A stretch of 64,000 nt of DNA from Marinobacter sp. ELB17 (GCF_000169375.1 NZ_AAXY01000022.1:1-64000), one strand, 5' to 3'. Numbered from the stretch's first letter, positions 1-8,843 are shown. A program made the numbers and translations. Notes: generated by a model from the sequence alone, not told the origin.

Positions 1-226
1 CTACGGAAATGGTTGAAATCACTTTCAGATGGGGCGCTTCGTCCAGAATCTCTCTGTTGATGACGAGTTTTCCACCTATCAAGCCATGGGCGCTGCGCAT
101 AGCCCGGATATAGTCCTGCTGATTGTCCCGCCCCAGGGTATCGAAATAATTCACATGGAACAGCTGGCGTAAACGCGCCAGATGATCTTCGTCCATACGA
201 CGCACTACAACAACGCGTTGTTTCAT
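1..226 (-). CDS. D-2-hydroxyacid dehydrogenase (GhrB/2-ketogluconate reductase-like), N-terminal part
   Basis: Reading the minus strand from an ATG at 226 gives a protein beginning MKQRVVVVRRMDEDHLARLR and running off the left edge after a segment ending APHLKVISTISVG. The AxxLKxISTxSVG segment is the usual end of the N-terminal substrate-binding half of D-isomer-specific 2-hydroxyacid dehydrogenases of the glyoxylate/hydroxypyruvate/2-ketogluconate reductase type. Only about 75 residues are present; the NAD-binding Rossmann motif and the catalytic Arg-Glu-His triad lie outside the window. The ATG follows the stop of the upstream aldolase gene by three bases, so the two are probably co-translated. 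In this sugar-acid operon it could reduce an aldehyde or oxoacid product such as glyoxylate, hydroxypyruvate or tartronate semialdehyde; that role is inferred. Confidence 0.75.
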   Translation of the reverse strand, partial: MKQRVVVVRRMDEDHLARLRQLFHVNYFDTLGRDNQQDYIRAMRSAHGLIGGKLVINREILDEAPHLKVISTISV

Positions 227-229
227 ACA

Positions 230-1156
230 CTAAGCCCCTGTGGACTGCAGATCAGGCATCTCAAAATGCTCCGCGTCCAATAGAGAAAGAAGTTCTCTAC
301 TCTTATCGGCACTAAGCTCGACTAAAGGCGGCCGGATTCTAAGCCAGTCTTTTTCGCCGCTATAATGACCCGTTGCCGCCTTAAGAGCGGGGATCATCTG
401 GAACTGCTCGAACACAGCGCGAACACGGTTAAGACTGGCTTGTTGTTCATCCGCATCAGACTGCTGCCACGATTTTCCCAACCTGGCTATTGCCTCAGGG
501 TTGACGTTAGCCGTAGCACTGATGCAGCCAGCGCCGCCCGCTCTCAATGTCGCGAGTAAAAAACGTTCACTCCCTGCGTAGACCTGAAAGCCTTGTTCAG
601 AAAATTTATCGATTAATGCCTGAGTATTCGACCAGTCACCGGAACTGTCTTTGATGCCAACAACGCTGCTCGGGTAGGCCTTGATGAGACGTTCTACCAG
701 CGGCAGACTAATTGGAACCTGAGCAACAGGCGGAATGTGATAGAGGTAAACGCGCAACCGGGCATCGCCGATGCGTTCAATCACCTCAGCATAGTAGCGA
801 AACAGACCCTCGTCCGAGACGCCCTTGTAGTAGAAGGGCGGCAGCATCAACACGCCAGCACAGCCTAGCTCCACAGCACGACGGGACAGTGTCACTGTAT
901 CACCTATTGAGCAACTTCCGGTGCCCGGCATGAGCCGATCGGCAGGGATGCCGGCGGCCACCAGCGCCTCCAGCAACGCCACCTTCTCGACTACGGTCAG
1001 CGAATTTGCCTCCGAATTGGTACCAAACACCGCCAGACCGACCCCCTGAGATATTAACCAGCGACAATGACTCACCAGGCGCTCGACATCCGGGCTGAGA
1101 TCAATGCCGAAAGGGGTAATCACGGGTGACCATACGTTTCCTTGTGACATGGACAT
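230..1156 (-). CDS. DapA-family (dihydrodipicolinate synthase/KDG aldolase-like) lyase
   Basis: About 308 residues with a class I DapA-family (beta/alpha)8 layout. The pyruvate-loop motif GTNSEAN is near residue 45, the catalytic Tyr is in YLYHIPP (about Tyr139) and the Schiff-base Lys is in VVGIKDSSGD (about Lys169). Such enzymes cleave or condense 2-keto-3-deoxy acids with pyruvate. Four ATGs are clustered at the start (1168, 1162, 1156, 1150). I chose 1156 because a GGAG lies six bases upstream and the stop of the preceding gene ends at 1159, giving tight coupling. Placed between an enolase-superfamily dehydratase and a 2-hydroxyacid reductase, it is most likely the aldolase (or dehydratase) acting on the 2-keto-3-deoxy sugar acid made by the dehydratase. 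The chain length of the substrate cannot be read from sequence. Confidence 0.85.
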   Translation of the reverse strand: MSMSQGNVWSPVITPFGIDLSPDVERLVSHCRWLISQGVGLAVFGTNSEANSLTVVEKVALLEALVAAGIPADRLMPGTGSCSIGDTVTLSRRAVELGCAGVLMLPPFYYKGVSDEGLFRYYAEVIERIGDARLRVYLYHIPPVAQVPISLPLVERLIKAYPSSVVGIKDSSGDWSNTQALIDKFSEQGFQVYAGSERFLLATLRAGGAGCISATANVNPEAIARLGKSWQQSDADEQQASLNRVRAVFEQFQMIPALKAATGHYSGEKDWLRIRPPLVELSADKSRELLSLLDAEHFEMPDLQSTGA

Positions 1157-1158
1157 AC

Positions 1159-2280
1159 TCATCTCCATGAATCAATTGCATAACGTGTCAAGACATCTTC
1201 ATCGAACCCAAAGCCCAGACCTGGCGACTGGGGCAGCTTGAGGCGCCCACCATCGAATTCGAGCTGGGTGTCAATGAGTTTGCGGAAATTCAGCACTTCA
1301 TCATCGGCGAAAAACTCCACCATCGCAGCGTTCGGTGTAGATGCCACCAGATGAATATGCAGATCGTGAAACCAATGGGGAAAGATTTCGACACCGTAAC
1401 TGGCTGCGGTCGCCGCGATGCGTCGGAACTCGGTAATGCCGCCACACACGGCCGCATCGGTCTGCAAAATCATGGCTGCCTCTTTATCGAGCAGTTCCTT
1501 GAAACGCCAGCGCCCAGCCTCTATTTCACCGGTTGCAACTGGCACCGGCGTGCGCGCAGCAAGACGACGATGGTTATCGATATCATCCGGGCTGAACGGC
1601 TCCTCGATCCAGTACGGTGAATACTGTTCAGCCATACGCATAAATCGGAGCGCCGATGGCAGGTCAGACCACGCGTTGTTGGCATCCAGCATAACCAGCA
1701 CATCCGAGCCCACGGCCTCACGAACCGCTACCAGCCGCGCTTCTTCTCCGGCCAGGTCTTCACGGCCAACCTTTATTTTGACGGCCTTGAAGCCCTTCGC
1801 CACATAGCCTTTCATTTCCTCCGCCAGTTTTTCCGGCGTTTTGCCCTCAAGGTAGTAACCGCCGCTGGCATAGGCCGGCACACTGTCGGTTTCGGTAGCA
1901 CCAAGAAATTTATAGAGCGGCAGATTGGCAGCCCGCGCATTGCGGTCCCATAGCGCCATGTCGATGATGCTAATTGCCCGCATGACAGAACCAGTACGTC
2001 CGTGCAAAAGCGACTCCTGATACATCTCCTGCCAGAGTCCTTCGACCCTGTGGGTATCCTCTCCGATCAGAATCGGGCGCAACAGATCCCTGACGGCTTG
2101 AGTGACTAACGCACCTGCGTTGTTTCCGCCGTAGCAAAAGCCAATGCCTTTCACTCCGTCGTCACCCGTCACCTCGACCAACGCATAATCGCGCTTGAGC
2201 ACTTGGCGATTCGAGAAGCTGGTTGGATTAATAAGCGGAACATTCACAGTTCTCGCCCGAATCTCGGTAATACGTGCCAT
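1159..2280 (-). CDS. Mandelate racemase/muconate lactonizing enzyme family protein (probable sugar-acid dehydratase)
   Basis: A 373-residue enolase-superfamily protein of the mandelate racemase subgroup. A Lys-Ile-Lys catalytic motif lies near residues 168-170. Metal ligands are Asp199 (LDANNAW), Glu226 (WIEEP) and Glu252 (TGE). The Asp-His dyad is QTDAAVCGG (Asp275) with a His in FPHWFHDLH (302/305). This residue set fits acid-sugar dehydratases or epimerases that abstract the proton next to a carboxylate. The start is supported by AAGGAG upstream of the ATG at 2280. It heads a three-gene run with the DapA-like lyase and the reductase and follows a TctABC importer, so the operon imports a carboxylate, dehydrates it to a 2-keto-3-deoxy acid and cleaves it. 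The exact sugar acid is not determined. Confidence 0.85.
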   Translation of the reverse strand: MARITEIRARTVNVPLINPTSFSNRQVLKRDYALVEVTGDDGVKGIGFCYGGNNAGALVTQAVRDLLRPILIGEDTHRVEGLWQEMYQESLLHGRTGSVMRAISIIDMALWDRNARAANLPLYKFLGATETDSVPAYASGGYYLEGKTPEKLAEEMKGYVAKGFKAVKIKVGREDLAGEEARLVAVREAVGSDVLVMLDANNAWSDLPSALRFMRMAEQYSPYWIEEPFSPDDIDNHRRLAARTPVPVATGEIEAGRWRFKELLDKEAAMILQTDAAVCGGITEFRRIAATAASYGVEIFPHWFHDLHIHLVASTPNAAMVEFFADDEVLNFRKLIDTQLEFDGGRLKLPQSPGLGFGFDEDVLTRYAIDSWR

Positions 2281-2324
2281 GACGTTTCTCCTTAAAGTTG
2301 TTTTTATTGCTCAGTTTTTTCAGG

Positions 2325-3818
2325 TCACTGACGGCGTAAGGTTCTGATCCAGCTGAACAAGGGGGTAGCCTGAAAAACCGACAGGACAGCGATACTCAAG
2401 AGCACGATGGCAATTGGGCTATCCAGGAAGACCGCAAAGCTGTGATTGCCGATCAACATCGACTGATGGAAACTGTTTTCCATCACCGGCCCAAGGATCA
2501 AACCAATCACCATCGGTGCTGGCGAAACGCCGGCTTTGCTAAGCCAGTAACCGAAGAGACCAAAACCGAGCATCAGACCCACATCAAAGATGCTGTTGTT
2601 GATGGCGAAGGAGCCGATAATGCACAACGTGATGATGGTACAAGCGACAAATGCATCAGGTACTTTGGTCACGCTGACGCATGCCTTGGTGAACATCAGT
2701 CCAACCAACAGCAAGCCGACATTGGCGAAGATGACCGCCCAGATCAGTGTATAGGTCACATCACCGTAGTCGGTCAGCAGATTGGGGCCCGGCAGAATGC
2801 CCTGCACCATCAATGCCCCGAGCAGAATAGCCGTGGAAGAACTACCGGGAATGCCCAGCGCAATAGTAGGAATCAGCGCGCCGCCGACTACCGCGTTATT
2901 GGCGGACTCTGGAGCCGCAACCCCAGCAATGTCGCCCTTGCCAAAACGGCTCTTATCTTTGGCAAACCGTTTGGCTTCGTTGTAGGCAAACCAGCTCGCT
3001 GTATCGCCGCCAGTTCCGGGAATCACACCCACAATGATGCCGATACATCCGGACCGTAAAATATTGGGCATCAATTGCTTGAGTTCGCGAAAGCTGGGGA
3101 TCAAGCGATCGGTTATTTTGCTGGCGATCTTCGCGGCCCCATTGGATTTCTCGATCAACCTCAGCGCTTGTGGAATGGAGAACAGTCCAATCAACGCCAC
3201 CACGAACTCAATCCCGGAAAACAGGTTGATCTGGCCAAACGTCATACGTGGTGTCCCAGTGAGAAAATCCATTCCCACGGTGCTCACCAGCAAACCCAAA
3301 GCGCCAGACAGTAGCCCAGTGATCATCGAACCCTGGGCAAGCGAGCCGATGATGGTGATACCCAGCACCGCAATTGCGAACATTTCCACCGGACCGAACT
3401 CAAGCACGACAACGCCTAGCAGCGGCGCCGCCGTCAACAGCGCTAGTCCGCTCATGAGGCCTCCGACGAAGGATGCAAACAGCGAAACCCCCAACGCCCT
3501 GCCGGCCTGACCTTGCTGCGACAGCGGGTAGCCATCCAGCACTGTCGCTGCTGCTGACGGGGTGCCCGGAGTTCGCAGCAAAATAGCCGAGATCGAGCCA
3601 CCATAGGATGCGCCAACGTAGAGCGCCGCAAGCATGCTAAGGCCCGACGCCGGGTCCATGTTGTAAGTGAGCGGCAGCAACAATGCCAATGCCATGGTTG
3701 CAGATAGGCCAGGCATAGCCCCAACGAAAAGGCCCAGTAATGTACCGCCAAGAATCAGCGAGATATTTGTCAATGTGATGACATTAACCAGTCCCACAAG
3801 GATCAGAGAAGTATCCAT
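2325..3818 (-). CDS. tctA: TctA family large permease subunit of a tripartite tricarboxylate transporter
   Basis: About 497 residues, nearly all hydrophobic, with the two TctA signatures. One is an N-terminal GAMPGLSATMALALLLPLTY segment, the other the central IPGTGGDTASWFAYNEAKRF segment followed by GVAAPESANNAVVGG. TctA is the 10-12 helix channel subunit of proton- or sodium-driven TTT importers that take substrate from a periplasmic TctC protein. A TTG at 3824 is possible, but the ATG at 3818 is the conventional start. It lies between the small subunit TctB and the enolase-family enzyme on the same strand. The substrate is presumably the acid handled by the downstream dehydratase. Confidence 0.92.
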   Translation of the reverse strand: MDTSLILVGLVNVITLTNISLILGGTLLGLFVGAMPGLSATMALALLLPLTYNMDPASGLSMLAALYVGASYGGSISAILLRTPGTPSAAATVLDGYPLSQQGQAGRALGVSLFASFVGGLMSGLALLTAAPLLGVVVLEFGPVEMFAIAVLGITIIGSLAQGSMITGLLSGALGLLVSTVGMDFLTGTPRMTFGQINLFSGIEFVVALIGLFSIPQALRLIEKSNGAAKIASKITDRLIPSFRELKQLMPNILRSGCIGIIVGVIPGTGGDTASWFAYNEAKRFAKDKSRFGKGDIAGVAAPESANNAVVGGALIPTIALGIPGSSSTAILLGALMVQGILPGPNLLTDYGDVTYTLIWAVIFANVGLLLVGLMFTKACVSVTKVPDAFVACTIITLCIIGSFAINNSIFDVGLMLGFGLFGYWLSKAGVSPAPMVIGLILGPVMENSFHQSMLIGNHSFAVFLDSPIAIVLLSIAVLSVFQATPLFSWIRTLRRQ

Positions 3819-3854
3819 GATCAATCAACCCCATTCAGGCATCAAAAGTAGTTG

Positions 3855-4340
3855 TCAGAAAAACGTCGGGAGAAGAGGTATGGGGAGCCCAAGAAAAGCA
3901 ATAAAAACGATGCAGATGACGGCGACCACCGCGGCGATACCGATGAGGGAAAATACGACCGAAACCGTACGAGTTACCCACAGTACAGCCAGCATGAACG
4001 CTACCGTAGAGAGCAAATAGCCAGCGTAATTGATGAGTGCTGCATAGATGATGGCCAGCACAAATGTGATAAAGACGGCCACTAAGCGACTCGGGGCTTC
4101 GCTCTTGTCGCTATTGGCATCATCATTTGAATGGGCGTCGCTGGACTCTACAGTCACAGTACGATGGCAGCGCAAACTGATCAGCTCCTGAGCAACTATA
4201 CCCAGTGACAGCAGCGCTACCGCCATCGAGTATATAAGAGGCATCTGAGCCGCCTGATCAGGATATCCCGTGGAGTCGATAGCAAAAACCACTGCGATGC
4301 CTACGCCAAAAATCCCCAGAACCAAGCGGCTCGTGTTCAT
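3855..4340 (-). CDS. tctB: TctB family small permease subunit of a TTT transporter
   Basis: A 161-residue membrane protein with hydrophobic stretches near residues 5-20, 30-50, 85-105, 110-125 and 130-155, the four-to-five helix plan of TctB. A polar, Asp/Ser-rich loop lies around residues 60-82. It is the small membrane subunit that pairs with TctA, and lies between tctC and tctA as in most TTT operons. TctB is poorly conserved, so the call rests on size, topology and position. Confidence 0.85.
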   Translation of the reverse strand: MNTSRLVLGIFGVGIAVVFAIDSTGYPDQAAQMPLIYSMAVALLSLGIVAQELISLRCHRTVTVESSDAHSNDDANSDKSEAPSRLVAVFITFVLAIIYAALINYAGYLLSTVAFMLAVLWVTRTVSVVFSLIGIAAVVAVICIVFIAFLGLPIPLLPTFF

Positions 4341-4384
4341 TGCGTTACCTCGTCCAATTTCTGAGAAAGAGCTGGATGTCAGAC

Positions 4385-5353
4385 CTATTTGGCAACGTCG
4401 CTCTTGATCTCTTTCCAGATTTTCTTGTAATCGGTTTCCATGCTTTTCATCATCTGGAGATAGTCATCACCAGTGACGATATCGAGAACAAGCGCCCGCT
4501 CCTTTGCGATGGCCTTGAACTCTTCGTTCGTCTTGAGAGATTCAAATGCAGCTATCAGTTCTTCGCGGGCTTTTTCAGGGATACCAGCAGGCGCGCTGTA
4601 GCCGCGCGAGGAACCAGCCACCACGTTCATGTCTTTTTCCACGAGCGTCGGTACGTCCGGCAAAAAGTCGACGCGCTCTTTGGTAAATATCGCAAGGGCT
4701 CTCAGGTCGCCTGACTGAACGAAGCCATAGACGTTACCTAAGTTGTTGAAACTGGCATCGATCTTGCCACCCATAGCTGCGGTAGCCGAAGGGCCATCAC
4801 CCTGGAAAGGCACGCTCTGAAATTTCACACCCGCAGCCTGTTCAACAAGGATGGCGGAAAAGAAATCGTCACCGCCAACACCGGAATTACCCACGGTTAT
4901 CCGACCAGGGTTTTTCTTGGCAGCCGCGAACAAATCTTCAACGGTCTTGAAAGGGCTGTCGCTGGGAACGACGATAATGCCTGGATCAGTAACCACATTG
5001 GCAATGGGGGTGAGCTCATCGATCGAATAGGTAATCGCGTCGTTCATGATGTAGTTCGTCACCAGCATCGGGGTATTGGTGATGCTGACCGTGCCGCCAT
5101 CGTTCTTTGATTGCTTCGCCAGGCGCGTCCATGCAATGGCACCCGCTGCGCCCGGGATATACTGGTTGACCATGTCGACGCCGAGCAACTTGGTCAGGAA
5201 GGGCTGGGTCAACTGGGCAAGCGCGTCACTACCCCCGCCCGCTTTGAAGCCCTGCAAGACTGTAATTTCATCGCCTGCCGAATACTCGGCATGAACGGCA
5301 ATTGGGGCGGTGGCAACGGCCACAGCCAAGACGGATGCGCTGAGAAGTTTCAT
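4385..5353 (-). CDS. tctC: TctC (Bug) family periplasmic substrate-binding protein
   Basis: A Bug-family binding protein of about 322 residues. A signal peptide is followed by mature sequence starting near AEYSAGDEITVLQGFKAGGG. The family features TNTPML, the VPFQGDGPSATAAMGGKIDA pocket segment and the LPDVPTL segment are all present. The first ATG (5371) has no ribosome site. An ATG six codons in (5353) has GAAGGG eight bases upstream and gives the signal peptide MKLLSASVLAVAVATAPIAV, so I use that. It heads the tctCBA-dehydratase-aldolase-reductase operon and is divergent from an IlvD-type dehydratase gene; a near-perfect 20-bp palindrome lies between them. Confidence 0.9.
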   Translation of the reverse strand: MKLLSASVLAVAVATAPIAVHAEYSAGDEITVLQGFKAGGGSDALAQLTQPFLTKLLGVDMVNQYIPGAAGAIAWTRLAKQSKNDGGTVSITNTPMLVTNYIMNDAITYSIDELTPIANVVTDPGIIVVPSDSPFKTVEDLFAAAKKNPGRITVGNSGVGGDDFFSAILVEQAAGVKFQSVPFQGDGPSATAAMGGKIDASFNNLGNVYGFVQSGDLRALAIFTKERVDFLPDVPTLVEKDMNVVAGSSRGYSAPAGIPEKAREELIAAFESLKTNEEFKAIAKERALVLDIVTGDDYLQMMKSMETDYKKIWKEIKSDVAK

Positions 5354-5420
5354 CTTGATACCCTTCTTCATTGTTGTATTTATTGTGTACTCATGCAGAG
5401 TATTTCTTTTCCAACAAGAT

Positions 5421-5440
5421 TGTCAATAATATTATTAACA
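5421..5440. promoter_or_regulatory. Near-perfect palindrome in the divergent tctC / ilvD-like intergenic region
   Basis: TGTCAATAATATTATTAACA is a 20-bp dyad with one mismatched pair. It is 67 bases upstream of tctC and 73 bases upstream of the dehydratase start, a good position for an operator controlling both directions. The GntR gene immediately downstream of the dehydratase is the obvious candidate to bind it. This is inference from symmetry and position only. Confidence 0.45.
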
Positions 5441-5513
5441 GTCATACTGCAACCTGAAACCACGAATAATAAGCAACATGCGCTCCAACAGGGCGCTCAG
5501 TCAGGAGAATCTC

Positions 5514-7241
5514 ATGAGCCGCGACGGTTCCAAACAAGGCATGTCCACCCGTTTGACGAGCTATGGTGATGAAGGGTTTTCCCTTTTTCTGCGCAAGGCC
5601 TTTATCAAGGGTATGGGGTATAGCGACGACGCACTGTCGCGACCGATCATTGGCATTGCCAACACCTACAGTGGCTACAACGCCTGCCATGGCAATGTTC
5701 CGGGACTGATAGAGAGTGTGAAGCGTGGCGTCATGCTTGCTGGTGGTTTACCGATAGATTTCCCGACCATCTCGCTTCACGAGTCCTTCTCTCACCCTAC
5801 AAGCATGTATCTGCGCAATCTCATGGCCATGGATACCGAAGAGATGATCCGGGCTCAGCCAATGGATGCAGTGGTGCTGATAGGTGGCTGTGACAAGACT
5901 GTACCTGCCCAGCTTATGGCTGCAGCCAGTGCTGGCACCCCGGCCATCCAGTTGGTTACCGGGCCAATGCTGGCCGGCTCGCACCGTGGTACACGCGTAG
6001 GCGCCTGCACCGATTGTCGACGCTTCTGGTCCTCCTATCGGGGCCAGGAAATCGACGACCAGGAAATTGCCGAAGTGAACGACAAGCTTGTGCCCACCGT
6101 AGGCACCTGCTCCGTGATGGGCACCGCCAGCACCATGGCCTGCCTGGCAGAGGCACTCGGCATGATGCTGCCTGGCAGCGCTACTGCGCCAGCCGTGTTT
6201 GCTGACCGCCTGAGATTTGCCGAACAAACCGGCACCGAAGCGGTTCGCATCGCTCTGGAGAAGATAACGCCAGAAACCATCATGACCCAGGCGGCCTTCG
6301 AGAATGCCTTGCGGGTTCTGCTCGCACTGGGCGGCTCGACCAATGCCCTGATTCATCTGACCGCAATAGCGGGTCGCTTAGGGATCGACATCGATCTCGC
6401 GGCGTTTGACCGGATGAGTCGTGAGACACCCGTGTTGATTGATCTCAAGCCGTCTGGTGACCATTACATGGAAGACCTTCACCATGCAGGGGGCTTGGCT
6501 GCACTGCTGCGTGAAATCCGCCCGCTGCTGCATACTGATGTCATAACCATCAACAAGCGCACTCTGGGTGAAAATATCGATTCAGTGCCTGTCATTCTGA
6601 ATCAGAACGTTGTCCGCTCGCGTGAAAATCCGATCTTTGGTCAGGGCGGCATAGCGGTGCTGAAAGGCAACCTGGCTCCCAATGGCGCTATCATTAAGCA
6701 GTCGGCGGCTTCAGCTCGGCTGATGAAACACACCGGGCGCGCTGTAGTGTTTACATCGATGGAGGACCTGGTCAACCGGATTGACGACCCGGATCTTGAC
6801 GTTCATGCCGATGACGTTCTGGTGTTGCAGAACATAGGCCCAAAGGGCGCACCGGGCATGCCTGAAGCTGGACTGATTCCAATCCCGAGGAAGCTCGCAA
6901 TACAGGGAGTCAAAGACATGTTGCGTATATCTGATGGCCGAATGAGTGGCACCGCCTCTGGCACTATCGTGCTGCATGTTTCACCAGAAGCTGCCCACAA
7001 TGGGCCTCTTGCGTTGGTGCGTGATGGCGACCTGATTGAGCTGGATGTCGAGAACCGGGTTATCGCTTTAAAGGTTAATGACCATGAACTCGACAAGCGC
7101 CGCCAGGAAACACCCTTCGAAACGCCTACAGAGAACGTGCTTGGTTACAGAAAGATGTTTCTGGAGCAGATACTGCAAGCCGAAGAAGGGTGCGATTTCC
7201 GTTTCAGCCGCCCACCTCTAACGTCAAAAGTTCCACGATGA
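5514..7241 (+). CDS. IlvD/Edd family dehydratase (probable aldonate/sugar-acid dehydratase)
   Basis: About 575 residues of the dihydroxyacid dehydratase/phosphogluconate dehydratase superfamily. Cys58 (YNACHGN), Cys126 (GGCDKTVPA) and Cys199 (GTCSVMGTAST) give the three-Cys pattern expected for a [2Fe-2S] cluster as in pentonate dehydratases. The Mg-binding Asp of CDKTVP and the C-terminal GRMSGTASGTIVLHVSPEA segment are intact. A start at 5478 is possible, but the ATG at 5514 has AGGAG seven bases upstream. The biosynthetic enzyme IlvD normally sits with ilv genes. Here the gene faces a TctCBA/aldolase operon and is followed by a GntR regulator, so a catabolic role removing water from an aldonate to give a 2-keto-3-deoxy acid is more likely. 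Confidence 0.88.
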   Translation: MSRDGSKQGMSTRLTSYGDEGFSLFLRKAFIKGMGYSDDALSRPIIGIANTYSGYNACHGNVPGLIESVKRGVMLAGGLPIDFPTISLHESFSHPTSMYLRNLMAMDTEEMIRAQPMDAVVLIGGCDKTVPAQLMAAASAGTPAIQLVTGPMLAGSHRGTRVGACTDCRRFWSSYRGQEIDDQEIAEVNDKLVPTVGTCSVMGTASTMACLAEALGMMLPGSATAPAVFADRLRFAEQTGTEAVRIALEKITPETIMTQAAFENALRVLLALGGSTNALIHLTAIAGRLGIDIDLAAFDRMSRETPVLIDLKPSGDHYMEDLHHAGGLAALLREIRPLLHTDVITINKRTLGENIDSVPVILNQNVVRSRENPIFGQGGIAVLKGNLAPNGAIIKQSAASARLMKHTGRAVVFTSMEDLVNRIDDPDLDVHADDVLVLQNIGPKGAPGMPEAGLIPIPRKLAIQGVKDMLRISDGRMSGTASGTIVLHVSPEAAHNGPLALVRDGDLIELDVENRVIALKVNDHELDKRRQETPFETPTENVLGYRKMFLEQILQAEEGCDFRFSRPPLTSKVPR

Positions 7242-7282
7242 GTCGGGATGCATGATATTGGCAAAAATTGGTACACTGACAA

Positions 7283-7329
7283 GCGTCAGATCTGTAAATT
7301 TTGACGCCAATTTCCACCCATAGCGTCAA
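7283..7329. promoter_or_regulatory. Three alternating GCGTCA/TGACGC elements upstream of the GntR gene
   Basis: GCGTCA occurs at 7283-7288, its reverse complement TGACGC at 7302-7307, and GCGTCA again at 7323-7328. The centre-to-centre spacings of 19 and 21 bp correspond to about two helical turns. The last pair extends to a perfect 7-bp inverted repeat, TTGACGC/GCGTCAA. The cluster lies 33-80 bases before the regulator ATG, suggesting an autoregulatory operator. No binding data are implied. Confidence 0.4.
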
Positions 7330-7361
7330 TAGTCACCAGAACGCCGAGCGGATACGTCGCC

Positions 7362-8045
7362 ATGACAGCACTGCAAACACAAGGACATGAACTACAAAAA
7401 TTACCGCTCGGTGTCGATGACATCGTCGCTGCTGTAGAAGAAGAGATAGTGCTGGGACGCCTTCATCCCAAAGAACGATTGATCGAGGAAGACCTGATTG
7501 AGCGCTTTGACTGCAAACGCCACATTGTCCGTCAAGCATTGTTCCAGCTCGAAGGTATCGGCCTGATAGAGCGCATCAAAAATCGTGGGGCATTCGTCAA
7601 AGCCTATTCCCCCAAAGAAGTCGAGGATCTGTACGCCATGCGTGAAATTCTCGAACTGGCAGGCGCATCGTCCATTCCGTTGCCGGCTCCGCCCAAAATG
7701 ATCGAAGAACTTGAGGATATACACCACCGCTACACTGACGCAGTAGAACATCAGGACCTGCGTGGTGTATTTCGTCTGAATATTGCTTTTCACCACGCCC
7801 TATTTTCCCTTACCGGGAACGCTTTACTGTCCGAGACTATAAACGAATTCGCCCAAAAGGCTCATGGCATTCGTTTTATCGCCATTACGGACACCAAAAG
7901 TCGCATGCAGGCCAGAGACGATCACCAGGCGATGATCGATGCCATCAAGCAGCAAGATCGCCCGAGGCTTTGCGCACTCTGTCGCGATCACATCCTGCCC
8001 TCAAAAAAGATTTACATTGATTTGTATCGAAACCGGTTCGAATGA
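7362..8045 (+). CDS. GntR family transcriptional regulator, FCD (FadR) subfamily
   Basis: A 227-residue regulator. The N-terminal winged helix (residues 15-85) has the family-typical PKERLIEEDLIERFDCKRHIVRQALFQLEGIGLIERIKNRG pattern. The C-terminal all-helical FCD domain has candidate metal and ligand residues in LNIAFHHALF, a DDHQAMIDAI His and a late RDHI His. FCD regulators usually bind a carboxylate effector with a metal and are released from DNA by it. It follows the dehydratase gene and precedes an FAH-family gene, so it probably controls the left-hand sugar-acid cassette in both directions. The alternating GCGTCA elements just upstream are a possible autoregulatory site. Confidence 0.88.
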   Translation: MTALQTQGHELQKLPLGVDDIVAAVEEEIVLGRLHPKERLIEEDLIERFDCKRHIVRQALFQLEGIGLIERIKNRGAFVKAYSPKEVEDLYAMREILELAGASSIPLPAPPKMIEELEDIHHRYTDAVEHQDLRGVFRLNIAFHHALFSLTGNALLSETINEFAQKAHGIRFIAITDTKSRMQARDDHQAMIDAIKQQDRPRLCALCRDHILPSKKIYIDLYRNRFE

Positions 8046-8176
8046 TAGCCAGCCAGCTGGCCAAAAAGCTGAAACATCTACCCTGACAATCCTTAAGCAC
8101 GGAAGAGTGCTCGCCTTCTTCTCATACTACAGAGACGCCTGGTGCATCGTTCCACTTGAATCGGTATTTTATCGCT

Positions 8177-8842
8177 ATGACTTTTATCCCTCGCTTTCTC
8201 GATAACTCACACTTTGGACAGTCGCTCGGCAAAATTGTCTGCGTTGGACGAAACTATGCTGAGCATGCCAAAGAGCTAAACAATCCGGTGCCCACTGAAC
8301 CAATTCTGTTCATCAAACCGGCGACAGCCGCTGTGCGCCTGGAAGATACGATTATCGCACCGGCCATTCGCGGTGAAGTGCACTATGAAACGGAACTTGC
8401 ACTGTTGATTGGTGAGCCGCTCAGTAATGCTACACCAGAGCAGGCCGAGGGTGCTGTTGTTGGGCTTGGACTGGCGCTTGATCTGACCCTGCGCGATGTT
8501 CAGGCAAAGCTAAAAGGAAAAGGGCATCCATGGGAAATTGCCAAAGGTTTCGATGGGGCCTGCCCTCTCTCTTCCTTCGTAAAAGTGAGAGACGTGCCGA
8601 ACTGGGACTCATTGAGTTTTAGCCTGTCGATCAACGAAGAACTGCGCCAAATCGGCAAAGCTTCAGACATGCTATTTTCGGTACCGCAGCTGCTGGTAGA
8701 AATGAGCCGCCACTTCACGCTGGAGCCAGGCGACGTTATTTTGACCGGGACGCCGGCAGGCGTTGGTATCCTGCCCCGTGGGGCGACGCTGCATTTTAGT
8801 CTGGACGGCGCTTTCGAATTCACAACTCAGGTTGCATCGTAG
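8177..8842 (+). CDS. Fumarylacetoacetate hydrolase family protein (YcgM/FAHD1-like)
   Basis: About 221 residues matching the compact FAH fold of YcgM and FAHD1, with the hallmark VGRNYAEHAKEL near residue 30. Divalent metal ligands are in EVHYETELALLIG (two Glu) and ALDLTLRD (Asp). The C-terminal GDVILTGTPAGVGILPRG segment is intact. Relatives act as acylpyruvases, oxaloacetate decarboxylases or oxaloacetate enol-keto tautomerases. A TTG at 8156 would add seven residues, but family proteins start close to the ATG at 8177; neither has a strong ribosome site. Its position between a GntR regulator and the tartrate cassette suggests it cleaves or tautomerises an oxoacid intermediate such as enol-oxaloacetate or a 2,4-dioxo acid. 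That is inferred. Confidence 0.87.
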   Translation: MTFIPRFLDNSHFGQSLGKIVCVGRNYAEHAKELNNPVPTEPILFIKPATAAVRLEDTIIAPAIRGEVHYETELALLIGEPLSNATPEQAEGAVVGLGLALDLTLRDVQAKLKGKGHPWEIAKGFDGACPLSSFVKVRDVPNWDSLSFSLSINEELRQIGKASDMLFSVPQLLVEMSRHFTLEPGDVILTGTPAGVGILPRGATLHFSLDGAFEFTTQVAS

Positions 8843-8843
8843 A

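Noticed and set aside
5514..7241. Assignment of the dehydratase as biosynthetic IlvD
   Set aside because: No branched-chain biosynthesis genes are near, and the gene faces a TTT transporter/aldolase operon with a GntR regulator, so a catabolic sugar-acid dehydratase fits better.
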